Shown here piece by piece: positions 1 through 11,734 of a stretch of 64,000 bases of DNA. This DNA comes from Panorpa germanica. Its lineage: Eukaryota > Arthropoda > Insecta > Mecoptera > Panorpidae. A program made the translations under genes and the position numbers. Location of the stretch: the NCBI GenBank assembly GCA_963678705.1, contig OY783208.1, forward strand, positions 4,650,001 through 4,714,000, given 5' to 3'. The notes below the pieces were generated by a model, which had not been told where the DNA came from, did not search any database, and saw only the letters and a list, made by a program, of their open reading frames with translations. The stretch's first letter is position 1; the number at the start of each line of letters is the position of its first letter.

Positions 1-132
1 ACTTTTAATTACTATATCTGCGTCAACATTTAGATATTTAATAAAACAGACACGCCAATACACATTTATTAACATCAATTTCAATCAACAATTGAAAAAC
101 CGACCACTAAAAAATGAGGACACAAGCCCATT
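1..132 (-). repeat. MITE family M, truncated by window edge
   Basis: This is the terminal part of the commonest repeat in the window, reading GAGGACACAAGCCCATT at its right edge. It matches the ends of copies near 41.5, 46.9 and 51.2 kb. The other end lies outside the window. Confidence 0.8.
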
Positions 133-696
133 TTAGCTAATTGAAATGGTTATCTTGACCGGGCTATTTATACAGTTTTGCGTGTACCAAAAAAGAAAAT
201 ATTATAATTTTTAACATGTGTACTCTGAAGAAAGACTTTTAGAAGATTTCTAAAGCATATTTTAGAACCTGTAGAAATGTTACCAATCGTATTAAAATTG
301 GAATTCAACTAGAAAATATAGCAATATTCATTTTCAAAACTTATTTTTGCGGTTCCAACTCATTAAAAGTCAGTGGGAGAAAGCTTAAAATGTAGATACG
401 TTATTCATCTAACTAGTTGCAGCTTTAGATTTTGATTCACTTTTATATTTACTTACATAAAACGATTTAAACATAAAAAAACATGGTTTTGTAATGATAT
501 TTAACCAGTTGTATGGTATCGCCATGTATATTTCGTGAATTAAAAATGGCCAAGTATCGTTTCACCTTAATACATTGCTTTATTATTTCATAATATTTGT
601 ATTCGATTATTTTCAAAACTGAACTTCTTTAGCGACCACTATTCTTGCTACTTATGATTTAAACAAACCCAAGGAGAATAATCGATGGAAAGTTAC
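133..696. other. Intron sequence without recognised features
   Basis: AT-rich sequence downstream (on the minus strand) of the last Piezo block 1 exon. I see no coding potential or structured repeat here. Confidence 0.5.
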
Positions 697-851
697 TGCA
701 GGGGTCCGTCCTTGTAGACTGTACTAGAATCGTGTGGGACTCCTCCTCATCATCACCCCCATAATCACCATCGTCATCATTGTCCATCTCGCCGTTGTCG
801 TCTTCTTTCGCGTCGGTGCTTCGGTCTTCGTCACTCTTAGCTGCATCTGAC
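697..851 (-). CDS. Piezo: Piezo block 1, exon 10: acidic intracellular loop
   Basis: The exon encodes about 52 residues dominated by Asp and Glu (GDYGGDDEEESH), matching the acidic, poorly conserved loop that follows the transmembrane repeats in Piezo channels. It lies between a TTTAG acceptor at 852-853 and a GTAACT donor just below 697. Its first base completes the GAG codon started by the exon at 2942, so the phase agrees. The exon leaves in phase 1, while block 2 starts in phase 0, so exons are missing between them. Confidence 0.72.
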
Positions 852-1002
852 CTAAACAAATAATTACAATATTTATTTATAAGAATGGTACTTTGAATAG
901 CTGGATATTAAAATAATTTTGTTAGTCTAATCTTTAGCAGCAATTTAAGGAAATTGCGTTAAAATTTTCTTATAAGAATTACGTAGTGAACCATGCTGAA
1001 TT

Positions 1003-1415
1003 TATATAAAACTGTACTCTATATTGATAAAGATGCTTAACAAAACCTAAAATATCCAATTCGCGATATTATAGAAGTTATAAACGATTGAAATAGTCAT
1101 TGCTTCTTCACCTTCTTCCCCACTACCATTTGCTAACCTTTACCTTCACTGTTACACAAGAGAAGTGCAAACGAGATGCAGAATTAAACGTCAAAGCTAT
1201 AGCAGCTGTTGCATCGACCCATAATGTTTCAATATAATGTGGTGACATAAAAGGAAAAACAAATAACATTACCTATTATATTCTTTTTAATTCGTGACGT
1301 CATCAACTATTCCAAATGACTATTTCAATCGTTAAAACCTTCTTGAATATTGCGAATTGGATATTTGAGGTATTCATAGCCAATCTTATCAATATATAGT
1401 GCAGTTCACACACAA
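1003..1415. repeat. Fold-back repeat (family K ends)
   Basis: Residues 1003-1275 match the repeat at 37.33-37.77 kb. Positions 1317-1400 carry the same head sequence inverted (CGATTGAAATAGTCA against TGACTATTTCAATCG), giving a fold-back arrangement. Confidence 0.65.
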
Positions 1416-1442
1416 TTTCTTTGATTGCGGATATTTACTTTA

Positions 1443-1842
1443 CTGGGCTTGTGTACTTATTTTTTAGTGGTCGATTTATCAATTGCTGATTGAAATTGAT
1501 GTTAATAAAAGTGTATAGGCGTGTCTATTTTATTAAATATCTAAATGTTGACAGAGATATAGCAATTAAAAATTTCAATTGTAGTTTTAGCGCTAGAAAT
1601 GGTCGGCCATATTTGTATGACATGAAATGCATTATATATGTCAGTTATTTGTTGATTAGGTTAGTGCTATGGTAATATTTTGTAGCTGTTGGTAGTCGAG
1701 ATAATCAAGTCAAGTCAAAGAATAATAAGTTTTTATTTTATTTAACCCTGCTAAGAAGGTAGACATAATATTGAAATTTTATTGTTCCTAGAAATAGCTA
1801 GTAAATAATATTTGATATTTTGATATATAAATACACAGTAAA
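1443..1842 (+). repeat. MITE family M, left part, split by nested insertion
   Basis: It starts GGGCTTGTGTACTTATTTTTTAG and runs colinear with complete copies until about 1842. The remainder resumes at 2668 and ends at 2907 with GGACACAAGCCCATT. Confidence 0.8.
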
Positions 1843-2667
1843 CATTTTGGAGTAAATTCTACTTAATTTCTATTACATATCATGAGTTTTTTGTCTGGAA
1901 CGCGTTCGTTTTCTATTCAGTCGTTCATAGGAAAGGCCCTTTATATGAGCTACAGAGATCGCAACGACGGTTCACTGCTGAATTAAAAGCGGAGTCGGCT
2001 TATGATTTATGACCGGAGTTATAAACTTGATACTAGCAGGGGTATAAAACTTAATGGAATTCTACTTTTTAGAGTCTGCAAAATATAAATATTTAAATGA
2101 AGAAATAAATAGATGTAATCTTTAGTATGGATCGTGATTTTTTTAATGAATATTATTCATCTTCAACAATACTCGTTATATTAGTTTTTTACATTGTTTT
2201 GGTGATTCAAAAATCCACGATCGGCAGTTCTGTCTTACCATCGCTAGATACTATCTTCGTTTATATACATTATATTCGGGGATTGAGGGAGATAGCGTCT
2301 GTCTATTACCATTAAAGAAATATTTGTTGAAAAAGGATAGCATATACTTTAAACATACTGTACAGAACGAAATATTATACAAGTATGCAAGTGTAAAGGT
2401 GAAAAATATATTTTACTTGTCTAACCGCATCTCGTTTCTCTCTGACTTTGGAATAAATGAAATGAATGTGAATTTAAAAAAAATATATCCATGTGGGAAA
2501 GAAACAGAAATACTTAATGAATGATGTTGGAAAAAGAAAGAATATTATTATGAAAAACTAACACAAAATCTGTGACAGGAAGAGAACTTGTAAAGCGTTA
2601 GAATAGAATTGTACGAGTGATTTGAACTTCACCAAATAGGGCACTTCACCAAATTGTTTACTGGGTA
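1843..2667. mobile_element. Nested TA-flanked element with CCCAGTAAAC ends
   Basis: The segment opens with CACAGTAAACATTTTGGAG and closes with CCAAATTGTTTACTGGG, inverted copies of one terminus that also bounds ~250-bp repeats at 4939 and 41245. It splits a family M MITE at a TA, consistent with a Tc1/mariner-type target duplication. The 0.8-kb core shows no convincing transposase; short ORFs inside look spurious. Confidence 0.6.
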
Positions 2668-2907
2668 CATAGAGCAGAGATTTATGAGCTGTAAGATTGG
2701 CAGCGATTGTGATGTCACATGCATTTGGAATGTGTACAACGTTAAATCCCTTTAATAATTAAAGAGACAAAATGACTTTTTTAATTGTTAATATCTCTTA
2801 ACATATAACGAGTTATTAACAAATAATTGGACATTTGAGGTTCTAGTAACCCACTTTATCAATATATTGCAGTTTTATAGAAATTAACACATAGGACACA
2901 AGCCCAT
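2668..2907 (+). repeat. MITE family M, right part
   Basis: Continuation of the copy begun at 1443, ending in the inverted terminus. Confidence 0.8.
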
Positions 2908-2941
2908 TAAAGTAGTCGTAATTTTTCAAAGTAAAACTTAC

Positions 2942-3071
2942 TCTGGACCTCCAGGGGGATTTTAATTTTTCACTTTCCTCTTAGGAAACATGTGCAGCGT
3001 GTCGGTGGACCGGATGTTGTTGACTGTGCTGAAATGTTGGATGTAAGAAGGGGAATATCTAGGAGAAGAAT
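2942..3071 (-). CDS. Piezo: Piezo block 1, exon 9, with in-frame TAA
   Basis: The exon encodes DSSPRYSPSYIQHFS and on to FPKRKVKN, then TAA at 2962-2964, then NPPGGPE before a GTAAGT donor. Acceptor TTATTTTAG and donor are both canonical. Phases match the exons on either side (G|AT in, GA|G out), so the reading frame continues past the stop. The residues belong to the low-complexity cytoplasmic loop before the acidic stretch. Either the gene copy is broken, or the base is an assembly or sequencing error. Splicing at another donor could also avoid it, but none with the right phase is obvious. Confidence 0.65.
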
Positions 3072-3348
3072 CTAAAATAAGGAATTGTAACACGTTAATT
3101 GGTTGAGAAATTACCAGATATAAGTAGTAATGTTTATGATGAGTCAAGTGCTGCAAAGCTAGTACGATTTGTGCTTAAAAGTATTATATCTATCTCTTTT
3201 CAACATAAATATATATATAATAGCATACACAAGATAACTATTTCTCTCATACTTTAACTTGACTGGATTCACCTCTCTCCAGATTATATCAACACGTTAC
3301 TAAGTTTCCATATAAAGAGAAAATAAATTTATCAGTGAACATTAACAT

Positions 3349-4108
3349 TTAAGGAGGTACAGGACGTACCGTCAATGCAAAAATTTATCTCTCTGTAATA
3401 CGAAATGCAAAATACGAAGTAGATGAGGGACGAGCAAATATTGGGAATGTACCTTTGAAAATGAATTTTTTAATTCCCTATTAAACTGTTTTTTGCTTGT
3501 TAAAATGATTTTTTTATGAATATAATAGTTTAATAATTGAAAGATTACCTATAATTAATATCAAATTTATATTAATTCAATTTAAATTCAAATTAAATAT
3601 TTTGAAAAGGAATAATAAATTTGGCAACGCTGTAAATTTACGTGTGTTGACGCATGCGTGATTTGGTTCTTTGACCAATAAATTGTTATATTTTATATAA
3701 CATTTATTGAGATTTTGAATTTCCCGCTCAAATTGGCATTTGCAACGTTGCCGGCTTATAACCTACACTTACTGGTTTTTACTGGTTTTATTTAAATATT
3801 CTCGTATATAGGTATCCTTTTGATAATTTTCATTTTGCAATAGTTACAGAAAAGATTATTTTATATACACCTAGTTTTTGAAAGCCGTGTCACCATTTTT
3901 TTATAGTTAAAAGTTATATTATGTGGTGAAATTGAGCTAAAAATTATGATTTGTATGGAAAATGACTATTTTTAATCATGTATAAAAAGAAAACTATGAA
4001 CCCTAAGTCTCTAAAATTTTGAGACAGCATGTATTTTAACTATTTGTATCGACCCTCCAAATTTCACAACGTTTTCATCATTTACGTTAACGTCCTGTAC
4101 CTCCTTAA
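3349..4108. mobile_element. 760-bp TTAA-flanked MITE
   Basis: TTAA at 3349-3352 is followed by GGAGGTACAGGACGT, and ACGTCCTGTACCTCC is followed by TTAA at 4105-4108. Perfect short inverted ends with TTAA on both sides indicate a piggyBac-mobilised non-autonomous element. No long ORF is present. Confidence 0.75.
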
Positions 4109-4188
4109 CGATTGATTGTGTAGACTTAGAACATTTTGAAGAGAACACGCAAAGGTTAAAGTAGTATTAACAATCAATAATGACTTAC

Positions 4189-4232
4189 CTGATTCAGAAT
4201 CGAAATCGGTATCATCCGGAAAAACAACGTCC
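4189..4232 (-). CDS. Piezo: Piezo block 1, exon 8: microexon
   Basis: A 44-nt exon encoding DVVFPDDTDFDSES between a TTGCAG acceptor and a GTAAGT donor. It takes phase 2 from the exon at 6348 and gives phase 1 to the exon at 2942, which supports it despite its size. Confidence 0.7.
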
Positions 4233-4938
4233 CTGCAATTGAATCATGTTTTTATATAATAACTAACATTTTGATGAGGAAAGAAGGTAGGAACGTTGAA
4301 GGAGGAAGAACATGGGGTACAAAGTCTGATAAAGTAAAGAGATATAAAAGAGCAACAATAGAAAAACATGAAGAGGAAAGATGAAGCGTTATATAATCAA
4401 AGATATTGTTACTTAAGATATAGGTACGAAAATAACTGCTAGGTTTAGAGTAAGGAATGAAGAAAGAGGTGTACATAATGGGGAATAGGATGCAGGATAT
4501 GTGATTAGGAAGAGAAAAAATTAGAGCACATTAAGAGAACGTTGGGAGAAATGGGAAATTAAGTAAACACTGGAGGAGATTTTACAAGGGAAGAAGATGG
4601 ATAATAATATAAAGAAGATAAAGAACAAGAAAAAGGAACTGTGATGCTTAATAATAAAATGTAAAATAAGTACAATATAATACAAAAGCGCTTTGCATTA
4701 TCACAATGCTCTGCATCTGATTTATAAAATACTAGTAGAGGAGTGGCTATTTTTAACTACTATCCCCTTCAATATATATCCCTCCTCTATCCCTACATCG
4801 CTTCATGTGCATTTTCCTTGGTTGGAAACTGTGCTGAAAGTCTTCTTCTGTGAACTCGTTCATGACAGCTGTAATGCTCTAAATTCTAATTCTTTTTAAT
4901 ACAAATTTGAATAGGAATAGGTAAAAGGTCATATACCC
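4233..4938. other. Intron sequence, purine-rich
   Basis: From about 4250 to 4690 the plus strand is strongly AG-rich (AAGAAGATG-type runs), with no gene visible. Short ORFs on both strands look like compositional artefacts. Confidence 0.5.
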
Positions 4939-5188
4939 AGTAAACAATTTGGTGAAGTGCCCTATTTATTGACGTTTCTATCATTATTTCACATCAATTA
5001 TAGTTCGCATCAACTTTATCTTCATTTGTATTCCGACAAGTGGAGTAATTTCGCCATTTGTACCGATAAAGTAGACATTTTATATGAAAAAATGTGAGAA
5101 ACTGAATTATAAATGAACTCTTTTATGACAAAAAAATCATGACGCATCTTCAATATGATGTCAAAGTGACTCCAAAATGTTTACTGGG
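4939..5188 (-). repeat. MITE with CCCAGTAAAC termini
   Basis: Bounded by CCCAGTAAACAATTTGG and CCAAAATGTTTACTGGG. The interior matches 41245-41506 in inverted orientation. Confidence 0.75.
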
Positions 5189-5344
5189 TGGTGTCAGCTC
5201 AAGCGAATAAGACGGATGCTCTAACACTGGGATGTTCTACTTAGTTAGGAAAGTCTACGATTGTGACAATATTCGCACACACTTCTTGCATGTTAAAATT
5301 CTTATGTAAAATTGACTTTACGCATTCTTTGCCGATCCCAGGTG

Positions 5345-5981
5345 TATATTTATGATCTTATATTCTTATATGTTTGGTAGTAAATTTTGTATGGTAGCTC
5401 GAAAACGGCTCCGTCAATGCTTTTGACAATTATCTATTTCGTAGAGAAAAAAAATCTAAGACTTTTGGAAAAACTGGAAAAAATTAAGGTATTCAATGCT
5501 GACATTTCTCAAAAATTATAAATTCAAACATTGAAAAATGGGGGTTCAAGAAATTTGGGGACCCGGTAGGGAACTTTGGAGAAAATTCATATTCTGGATT
5601 CTAGAATAATTAAGTATATTATTAATAAAAAAAAATTCAAAATTTTATTTTAATTTTATTTGGGGGCACGAGGGCAGTATTTGCCGAGGGTAAAAATTGT
5701 GCTAGAAAATTGAAATTTTGTATATAGGCTAACCTTGGTAACTTATTTACGAATCGAAAAAAAAATCCCAAATTTTGAAAAAAAGTTGGTCAAATAACGC
5801 ATAAATTGAAAATATTTTGATAAAAAAAATATACTTTTTTAGTTAATTTATATGAAAAATTATTTTATTATTGAGCGAGTTTATTATTTTAATTTAAAAA
5901 TAGAGTTAAATATGAAATGTAATTACGAATTATTTTATTGGATTTAAATCATACGTCGCTTTGCGACGGGGTAAACTCTAG
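5345..5981 (+). mobile_element. Non-autonomous Helitron-like element
   Basis: One of about ten related copies. The 3' end carries a perfect hairpin CGTCGC-TTT-GCGACG followed about ten bases later by CTCTAG, the hairpin-plus-CTRR signature of Helitrons. No RepHel coding sequence is present. The 5' boundary is approximate. Confidence 0.65.
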
Positions 5982-6347
5982 AAAATCTTGGGGCAATCTT
6001 AGAAACATTTGAAGCACGTGATAAACATGCACTGCCATTTTTAATAACAGATAAGTTTCACTAGCGATGTTTTTACTTTTTTTTACATTTTTTTAAGACA
6101 ATTTCTTGCTCTATTAAGACACTTATGACTTTTCTAGCAAAACAAATAAATAGATCTTGAACATGAAGGCTGCTGCCAGACAAATAAGTGCACAGATACG
6201 GGAGATACAGTACTCGATAGAGAAGGGTTTTTTTAAAAAAAAAGCCACATTTCGTATTTCATGTCAAATTCCATTTAAAAATTTTTTTTAGTTAAATTAA
6301 ATTAGTTCTATTTTTAGTTTTGATAAGTAAGGAACTTTCAAGCAAAC

Positions 6348-6539
6348 CTGAAGACAGTTGAAGCACTAGATGACGTCGAACTTGAGACTTTCGTATCCAG
6401 CGTTGGTTTATTCGTTGGCTCACCAGTTGGCGCGCCATTTCTTGTTCGCTTTGATTCTATTTCCATCCGGTACACGCCTGATTCAAGGTACTCGTCAACC
6501 ACACTGGACTTCCATTGGCCTAAATACTTCAGCATCGCT
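6348..6539 (-). CDS. Piezo: Piezo block 1, exon 7
   Basis: Encodes RAMLKYLGQWKSSVVDEY and then a Ser/Thr-rich tail, continuing the FFHR segment of the previous exon. This matches the end of a Piezo transmembrane helix followed by a variable cytoplasmic loop. Acceptor TTGCAG and donor GTTTGC flank it. It enters and leaves in phase 2, consistent with both neighbours. Confidence 0.8.
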
Positions 6540-6734
6540 CTGCAACAATTCATTGTCAACAAATTAAATTTATTCATTCATTTTTGTACATTTATTCAAA
6601 TAGAGAGACATTAAAACATAACCTACAATGCTCAGTGTGAACGTATCAGAACGTTTATTACCCATCATTAACAATTTCTGTCAAGTATTTATGTTATAGT
6701 AAACAAAACACTGTCATAACCTCACTTTATTTTA

Positions 6735-7400
6735 TACCCCACATTTATATTAATCAGTCAAATCGATTCAAACAAAGCATATTTTCGATAATGTTTTTTG
6801 ACGACACAGTTGATATATAATTATTTCTATAAGTACTACATGATAAAATAACATTTAATGAATACTTTGTGAAATTTTCATAAATAAATATCAAGAAATG
6901 AGCCATTGACAGCGAATCTCCGGTGACGTCACAAAAAAAAGTTTCATTGCGGTGTCCCTCATAACTCATCACTGGATTATTTCAAATCAGAAAACCAAAA
7001 TGATTTCATTAGTTGATAAGTTTCTGCAGGTCAACCTGTCGAGTTGTCAAATTTAATTTTTAGTTTTAAATTTTGCACAGCACTTAAAAGTGAAAATACC
7101 TATTTTTCATGAAACTTTGTTATTTTAAAATACGTTAAAGAAAAAACTCGACAGCGTTACCTCGGCATTTATGTAAAGAAAGAGTGTGCAAAATTTCAAA
7201 AGTATCGGTACAGTAGATTTTGAGCTAGAGAGGACACCGTCTCTGAAAAAGCTAAGTGTGAGAAAAACGCGTTTGAAAGTTTCAAAGAAAGACGAAACCA
7301 GACCAGAGAGGTGAAGACTTGAAACTCTATATCTCCGACAGTTTTACGACGTCAAATTTTAACACAATAAACTTAATATGTTGTACATTCATACATTATC
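6735..7400. repeat. Interspersed repeat R, copy 1
   Basis: Matches 42575-43200 in reverse orientation across several hundred bases, including CCGGTGACGTCAC and CGTTACCTCGGCATTTATG. Class unknown; neither copy codes for a recognisable protein. Confidence 0.7.
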
Positions 7401-7423
7401 TCTGTACATTTCTGGTCACCTAC

Positions 7424-7599
7424 CTGTGAAAGAATATTGCCAGCAGTAGACAAAGGTCGTACAGCGCGTAGTACTGCGCCTTGATGATGCCGATCATGTC
7501 CGGGGGATAGAAGGGGTCTGTTTTATCAGTGTGAATGGTCTTCAATTTGTTCCAAGGCATAAATTCAAATTGGAACATACATTTGATGAGCACTATTGT
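7424..7599 (-). CDS. Piezo: Piezo block 1, exon 6: transmembrane segment
   Basis: Encodes 58 residues beginning TIVLIKCMFQFEFMPWN and ending with the hydrophobic run YDLCLLLAIFFHR. These are recognisable Piezo repeat motifs (KxxFQF...PWN and YDLxLLLxxFFHR). Acceptor GATTTCAG and donor GTAGGT are canonical; it enters in phase 0 and leaves in phase 2. Confidence 0.92.
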
Positions 7600-7845
7600 C
7601 TGAAATCAATAAAACCTAACATTAAAACAGTGCTACATCGGGTTACGAAGGTACCAACTAAATTACTGTAGAAAAATAAGAAATATATTATTTTATTTAT
7701 CTTTGTTTACCAGATTACAATATCAGAACTTATGTGTTACTAAAGACATCTGTAAATAATATTTGAAGTATCATTAAATTCCATCCACATTCACTGTTTT
7801 AATTTAGTTTGTTTTTTAGAACCTTACTAGGTTTAATGTTTCTAA

Positions 7846-8110
7846 ATGGGCTTGTGTTCTCATTTTTTAGTGGTCGATTTTTCAATTGTTGATTGAAATT
7901 GATGTTAATAAATGTGTATAGGCGTGTCTATTTTATTAAATATCTAAATGTTGACGGACAAATAGCAATTAAAAATTTGAATTGTAGTTTTAGCGCTAGA
8001 AGTGGTTGGCCATATTGTCGTGAAATGCATTTTAACATCAGTTATTTGTTGAGTAGGTCAGTGCTGTGGTAATGTTCTGTAGCTGTTGGTAGTCAAATAA
8101 TCAAGTGAAG
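7846..8110 (+). repeat. MITE family M, truncated
   Basis: Starts AATGGGCTTGTGTTCTC and follows the family to AGTCAAAGAAG, where it stops abruptly just before a perfect hairpin (8126-8152). Confidence 0.75.
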
Positions 8111-8125
8111 TCAAAGAAGGAGGAT

Positions 8126-8152
8126 CTCCAGGAGAGGAGCTCCTGGAGATTA
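8126..8152. other. Perfect 11-bp hairpin
   Basis: ATCTCCAGGAG, a five-base loop, then CTCCTGGAGAT. It is GC-rich in an AT-rich intron and sits at the break of a truncated MITE. Confidence 0.6.
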
Positions 8153-8489
8153 GCTATAGCAGCTTCCAAATTATTATTTTTACAAATACAAAAATGTTAA
8201 AACACAGTTAAAAGTTACCATAATACATGTACAAATTTTTACATTAATACAAATAAAAGTCTTCTCAGGAAAAAATCGACTTTTTTGGGCCTAATAACTG
8301 TATATAACCCCTTTAAAACAATTGCATTAAAAAACGCGCATGTTTTCGGAAATAAATTAATTTTTTTCGTTTATTTCCAACTCATCGTCGTCTGTGTGTG
8401 TTTGTTTGTGGTTCTTATTAGCTTTCCCGTTCATTTCGAGCCACGGAAAAGCGTTTAGCTTGTTGTCTATAAAAAGAAGTGGTCTTTAC

Positions 8490-8606
8490 CTGAGTGTAGG
8501 CAATGATAGTCACCCAAAATGTCTTCGAGGGCCTCGGCACTGACAAGGTGCCCCAAAAAAAACACATCAGAGGTAGCGGCAACGACAGCAAGTTAGCAGA
8601 TTTTAT
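8490..8606 (-). CDS. Piezo: Piezo block 1, exon 5: PLPL...[10 protein letters not shown] signature
   Basis: Encodes 39 residues including [16 protein letters not shown] and [18 protein letters not shown]. This is one of the most conserved stretches of Piezo channels, a transmembrane helix followed by the xVPRPxKxFW loop. It is the best single identification in block 1. Both ends are in phase 0, with acceptor TTTCCAG and donor GTAAAG. Confidence 0.96.
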
Positions 8607-9214
8607 CTGGAAATATAATATTTATTACCTAACTTAATTAAAACCCCTATTTTGTACTAATTGTTAACTTATGACGGCCTTTCAACGTCATATACTTTCT
8701 TAATTATCTAAGGAATCTTGCAACGTCCAAGATTTTAAATTAAAAATACTAACAGTGTATTTATATCAGTATATTATAACCTCCAAATCGTGATAATCTG
8801 TCAAAATAATTTTAAAATTTATATATACTATTACTGTAAGTGATGCGAATCGTATCACTCTGAATGGTGATTCGTATCACTCGGAATGTGACGGCCTTCC
8901 TAATACTTTCCATACGACTTTCGCCGAAGTGCAAGTCGTGCTACTACCCAGTACTACCACAGTACTAACATATGTTCTCCCGAACACTGCGTGACTACTG
9001 TCTTACCGCTCTCTGATACGAGATTGCTAAGATGCGATAAATTGTTTGTAGGGAACCAGCGCTCGGCTATAGTTTTATTAATTAGTAGGAAAGAGACCTA
9101 TGTCGTAATCAATAGAAACATAAAACATTCAGATTTCTAACGTGTAGCGGGTTAAGACGAAAAGGCATCCACAAAAAATTTAAATCAACTGGTCAAACGA
9201 TAACTTAATCACAC
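8607..9214. other. Intron, no gene seen
   Basis: AT-rich intron. A short imperfect repeat of GCGAATCGTATCACTC occurs near 8845-8880. No coding signal was found. Confidence 0.5.
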
Positions 9215-9867
9215 ATATAAAACTATCAATGTTTTTGAAAATTGCCTATTTCGTAGAGAAAAAAATTCTAAAACTTCTGACGTCCCCAGATTTTTCCCTG
9301 AATTTCCTGGAAACCCGTAATTTTGGAAAAACTAGAAAAAAAAGTGGGGCTTTTCTGCTGTATAACTTTTAATTCGTAAAAGATAGAAAGTTGAAATTTT
9401 GCATGTGTATTAAGGTATTCAATGCTGACATTTCTCAAAAATTAAAAATTATAAAATTGAAAAAGGGGGGTTGAAGAAATTCGGGGGCTCGGTAGGGAAC
9501 TTTGGAGAAAGTTCATATTCTAGATTCCAGAATAATTAAGTATATTATTAATAAAACAAAATTTCAAAATATTATTTGGGGGTACGGGGGCAGTATTTGC
9601 CGAGAGTAAAAATTGTGCTAGAAAAATAAAATTTTGTATATAGGCTAACCTTGGTAACTTATTTGAGAATCGAAAGAAAAAATCCCAAATTTTGAAAAAA
9701 AGTTGGTCAAATAACGCATAAATTGAAAATATTTTTTATTTTGATAAATTGAAAAATTATTTTATTATTGTGCGAGTTTATTATTTCAATTTAAAAATAG
9801 AATTAAATATGAAATACATATTTAACATTACACATGCTTTTGGCATACACGCGGAGATAAACTCTAG
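9215..9867 (+). mobile_element. Non-autonomous Helitron-like element
   Basis: Colinear with the 5345-5981 copy. The 3' end is ACTCTAG followed by T, with a decayed hairpin. Confidence 0.6.
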
Positions 9868-10027
9868 TATTGTATATAAACGTGGTATGAAGTCGCGCGA
9901 CGCTCAGGAATTCAGAACCTGAGAATCGACAAGCTTCCAAATTTGCCATGTCAATCGTTCAATATTTGACTCGCACGTTGGAGGCAAACATTTGAATCGG
10001 AGCCGGCTTTAGCAGCATTATACATAC

Positions 10028-10178
10028 CTGGTGTAAGAAGAGTACGCAGTACACTACAATGTCAGAGTGAGACAGCAATAGAAACCATATTGAGTAGATC
10101 ATACGGAAAAATGGCGGCTGTTCACGTAGAGAAAGTTCTCCTTTATCATACTCATCCACTGGTGAAATTTCGATGCTG
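10028..10178 (-). CDS. Piezo: Piezo block 1, exon 4: transmembrane segment
   Basis: Encodes SSIEISPVDEYDKGELSLRE, then FFRMIYSIWFLLLSHSDIVV and YCVLFLHQ. The second part is a hydrophobic helix of the Piezo RxxYSxWxxLLxHxDxxxYxxxFLxQ type that directly precedes the LLSLPLPL exon. Acceptor TTCATAG and donor GTATGT flank it. It enters in phase 2 and leaves in phase 0. Confidence 0.92.
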
Positions 10179-10394
10179 CTATGAAAAAAGAAAGAAAATT
10201 TGAAATCCTAACCTAAAAATGTACGATTCATTTCTATCATTTAAAAAGCGTTGTAATAATATACAAAGTGTATAAAGGTAATACATTTCGAGGATAAATC
10301 CTTATTTGTCTGGTCTAAAACTATTTTTATTAATCCTCCTGATTTCATGACATTCCAAAGAATGTAACAGACCCTTCAAAATGTAAAAATTGTC

Positions 10395-10935
10395 TTATGT
10401 CTTAATTTCTATAAAAGTGTACTACATATTGATAAAGTGGGTTACTAGAACCTCAAATGTTCAATTATTTGTTAATAACTCCTTATATGTTAAGAGATAT
10501 TAACAATTAAAAAAGTCATTTTGTCTCTTTAATTATTAAAGGGATTCAACGTTGTACACATTCCAAGTGCATGTGACATCACAATCATTGTGTAAGGTTA
10601 CCAAACTTACAGCTCATAAATCTCTGCTATATGTATTTATATATCAAAATATCAAATATTATTTACCGCTATTTCAAGGAACAATCAAATTTCAATATTA
10701 TGTCTGCCTTAGCAGGGTTAAATAAAATAAAAACTTATTATTCTTTTACTTGACTTGATTATTTGACTAATAACAGCTACAAAACATTATCACAGCACTG
10801 ACCTACTCAAAATCAACAAATAACTGATGTTAAAATGCATTTCACGTCATACAAATGGTCGACCAGCTAAAACTACAATTCAAATTTTTAATTGTTATAT
10901 CTCCGTCAATATTTAGATATTTATTAAAATAACTT
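10395..10935 (-). repeat. MITE family M, nearly complete
   Basis: Reads ATGTCTTAATTTCTATAAAAG at its left side and CCGTCAATATTTAGATATTTA at its right, colinear with copies at 46.9 and 51.2 kb. The right terminus is lost. Confidence 0.8.
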
Positions 10936-11132
10936 ACAACTGAATAAATTAAATAAAAATAACTGTTACTTTGGACGCATCCGCAAAGAAAACAAATAAT
11001 AACATATACCTTTCTCTCTCGCACACAATTTAGACACACTTTTAATCTATATGAAACATCTATACTCTATTTGTGCTATGTATGTGACATTAATAAATAT
11101 AAATTGAATTGATTCTTGAATAACAAATATAC

Positions 11133-11285
11133 CTGTCGTCCATATCAATAGAAAGATATTCCTGTTCCCCTTTTATTTTGGACGCTAGTCTTTTAACTCC
11201 TAAATGCCGCTTACCCTTACTCTCATCATTCTTCCTTCTTCCTCTTTTAGCACCGGCAGATCTTGATTTTTCCTTGACTTTGTCA
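11133..11285 (-). CDS. Piezo: Piezo block 1, exon 3: basic cytoplasmic loop
   Basis: Encodes a Lys/Arg-rich stretch (KEKSRSAGAKRGRRKNDE, then GVKRLASKIKGEQEYLSID). It is a variable intracellular loop before the next transmembrane exon. Identification rests on position and splice phase (2 in, 2 out) rather than conserved motifs. Confidence 0.75.
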
Positions 11286-11734
11286 CTATAACAATAATTA
11301 AAATGATCTATCTAGCTGACCAGCTTACTAACTACATAATCCCTCGCTTCCTCCGCTGCTCTAGAATATTACATCGGCTAATTTCCATTAAATTTTTTTT
11401 TACATCACATTGTCTTAAATATTTACAACAATTTAAAAAGAAAACTCATTTACAGTATTATTCCCACTCACTGTTTTAATTCTATATTCAATTTACGTTT
11501 ACGTTTCGTACATATTATTAACAATTAAAAAAGTCATTTTGTCTCTTTAATTATTAAAGGGATTCAACGTAGTACACATTCCAAGTGCGTGTGACATCAC
11601 AATCCTTGTGTAAGGTTACCAATCTTACAGCTCATAAATCTCTGCTATATGTATTTATATATCAAAATATCAAATATTATTTACAGCTATTTCAAGGAAC
11701 AATCAAATTTCAATATTTTGTCTGCCTTGGCAGG

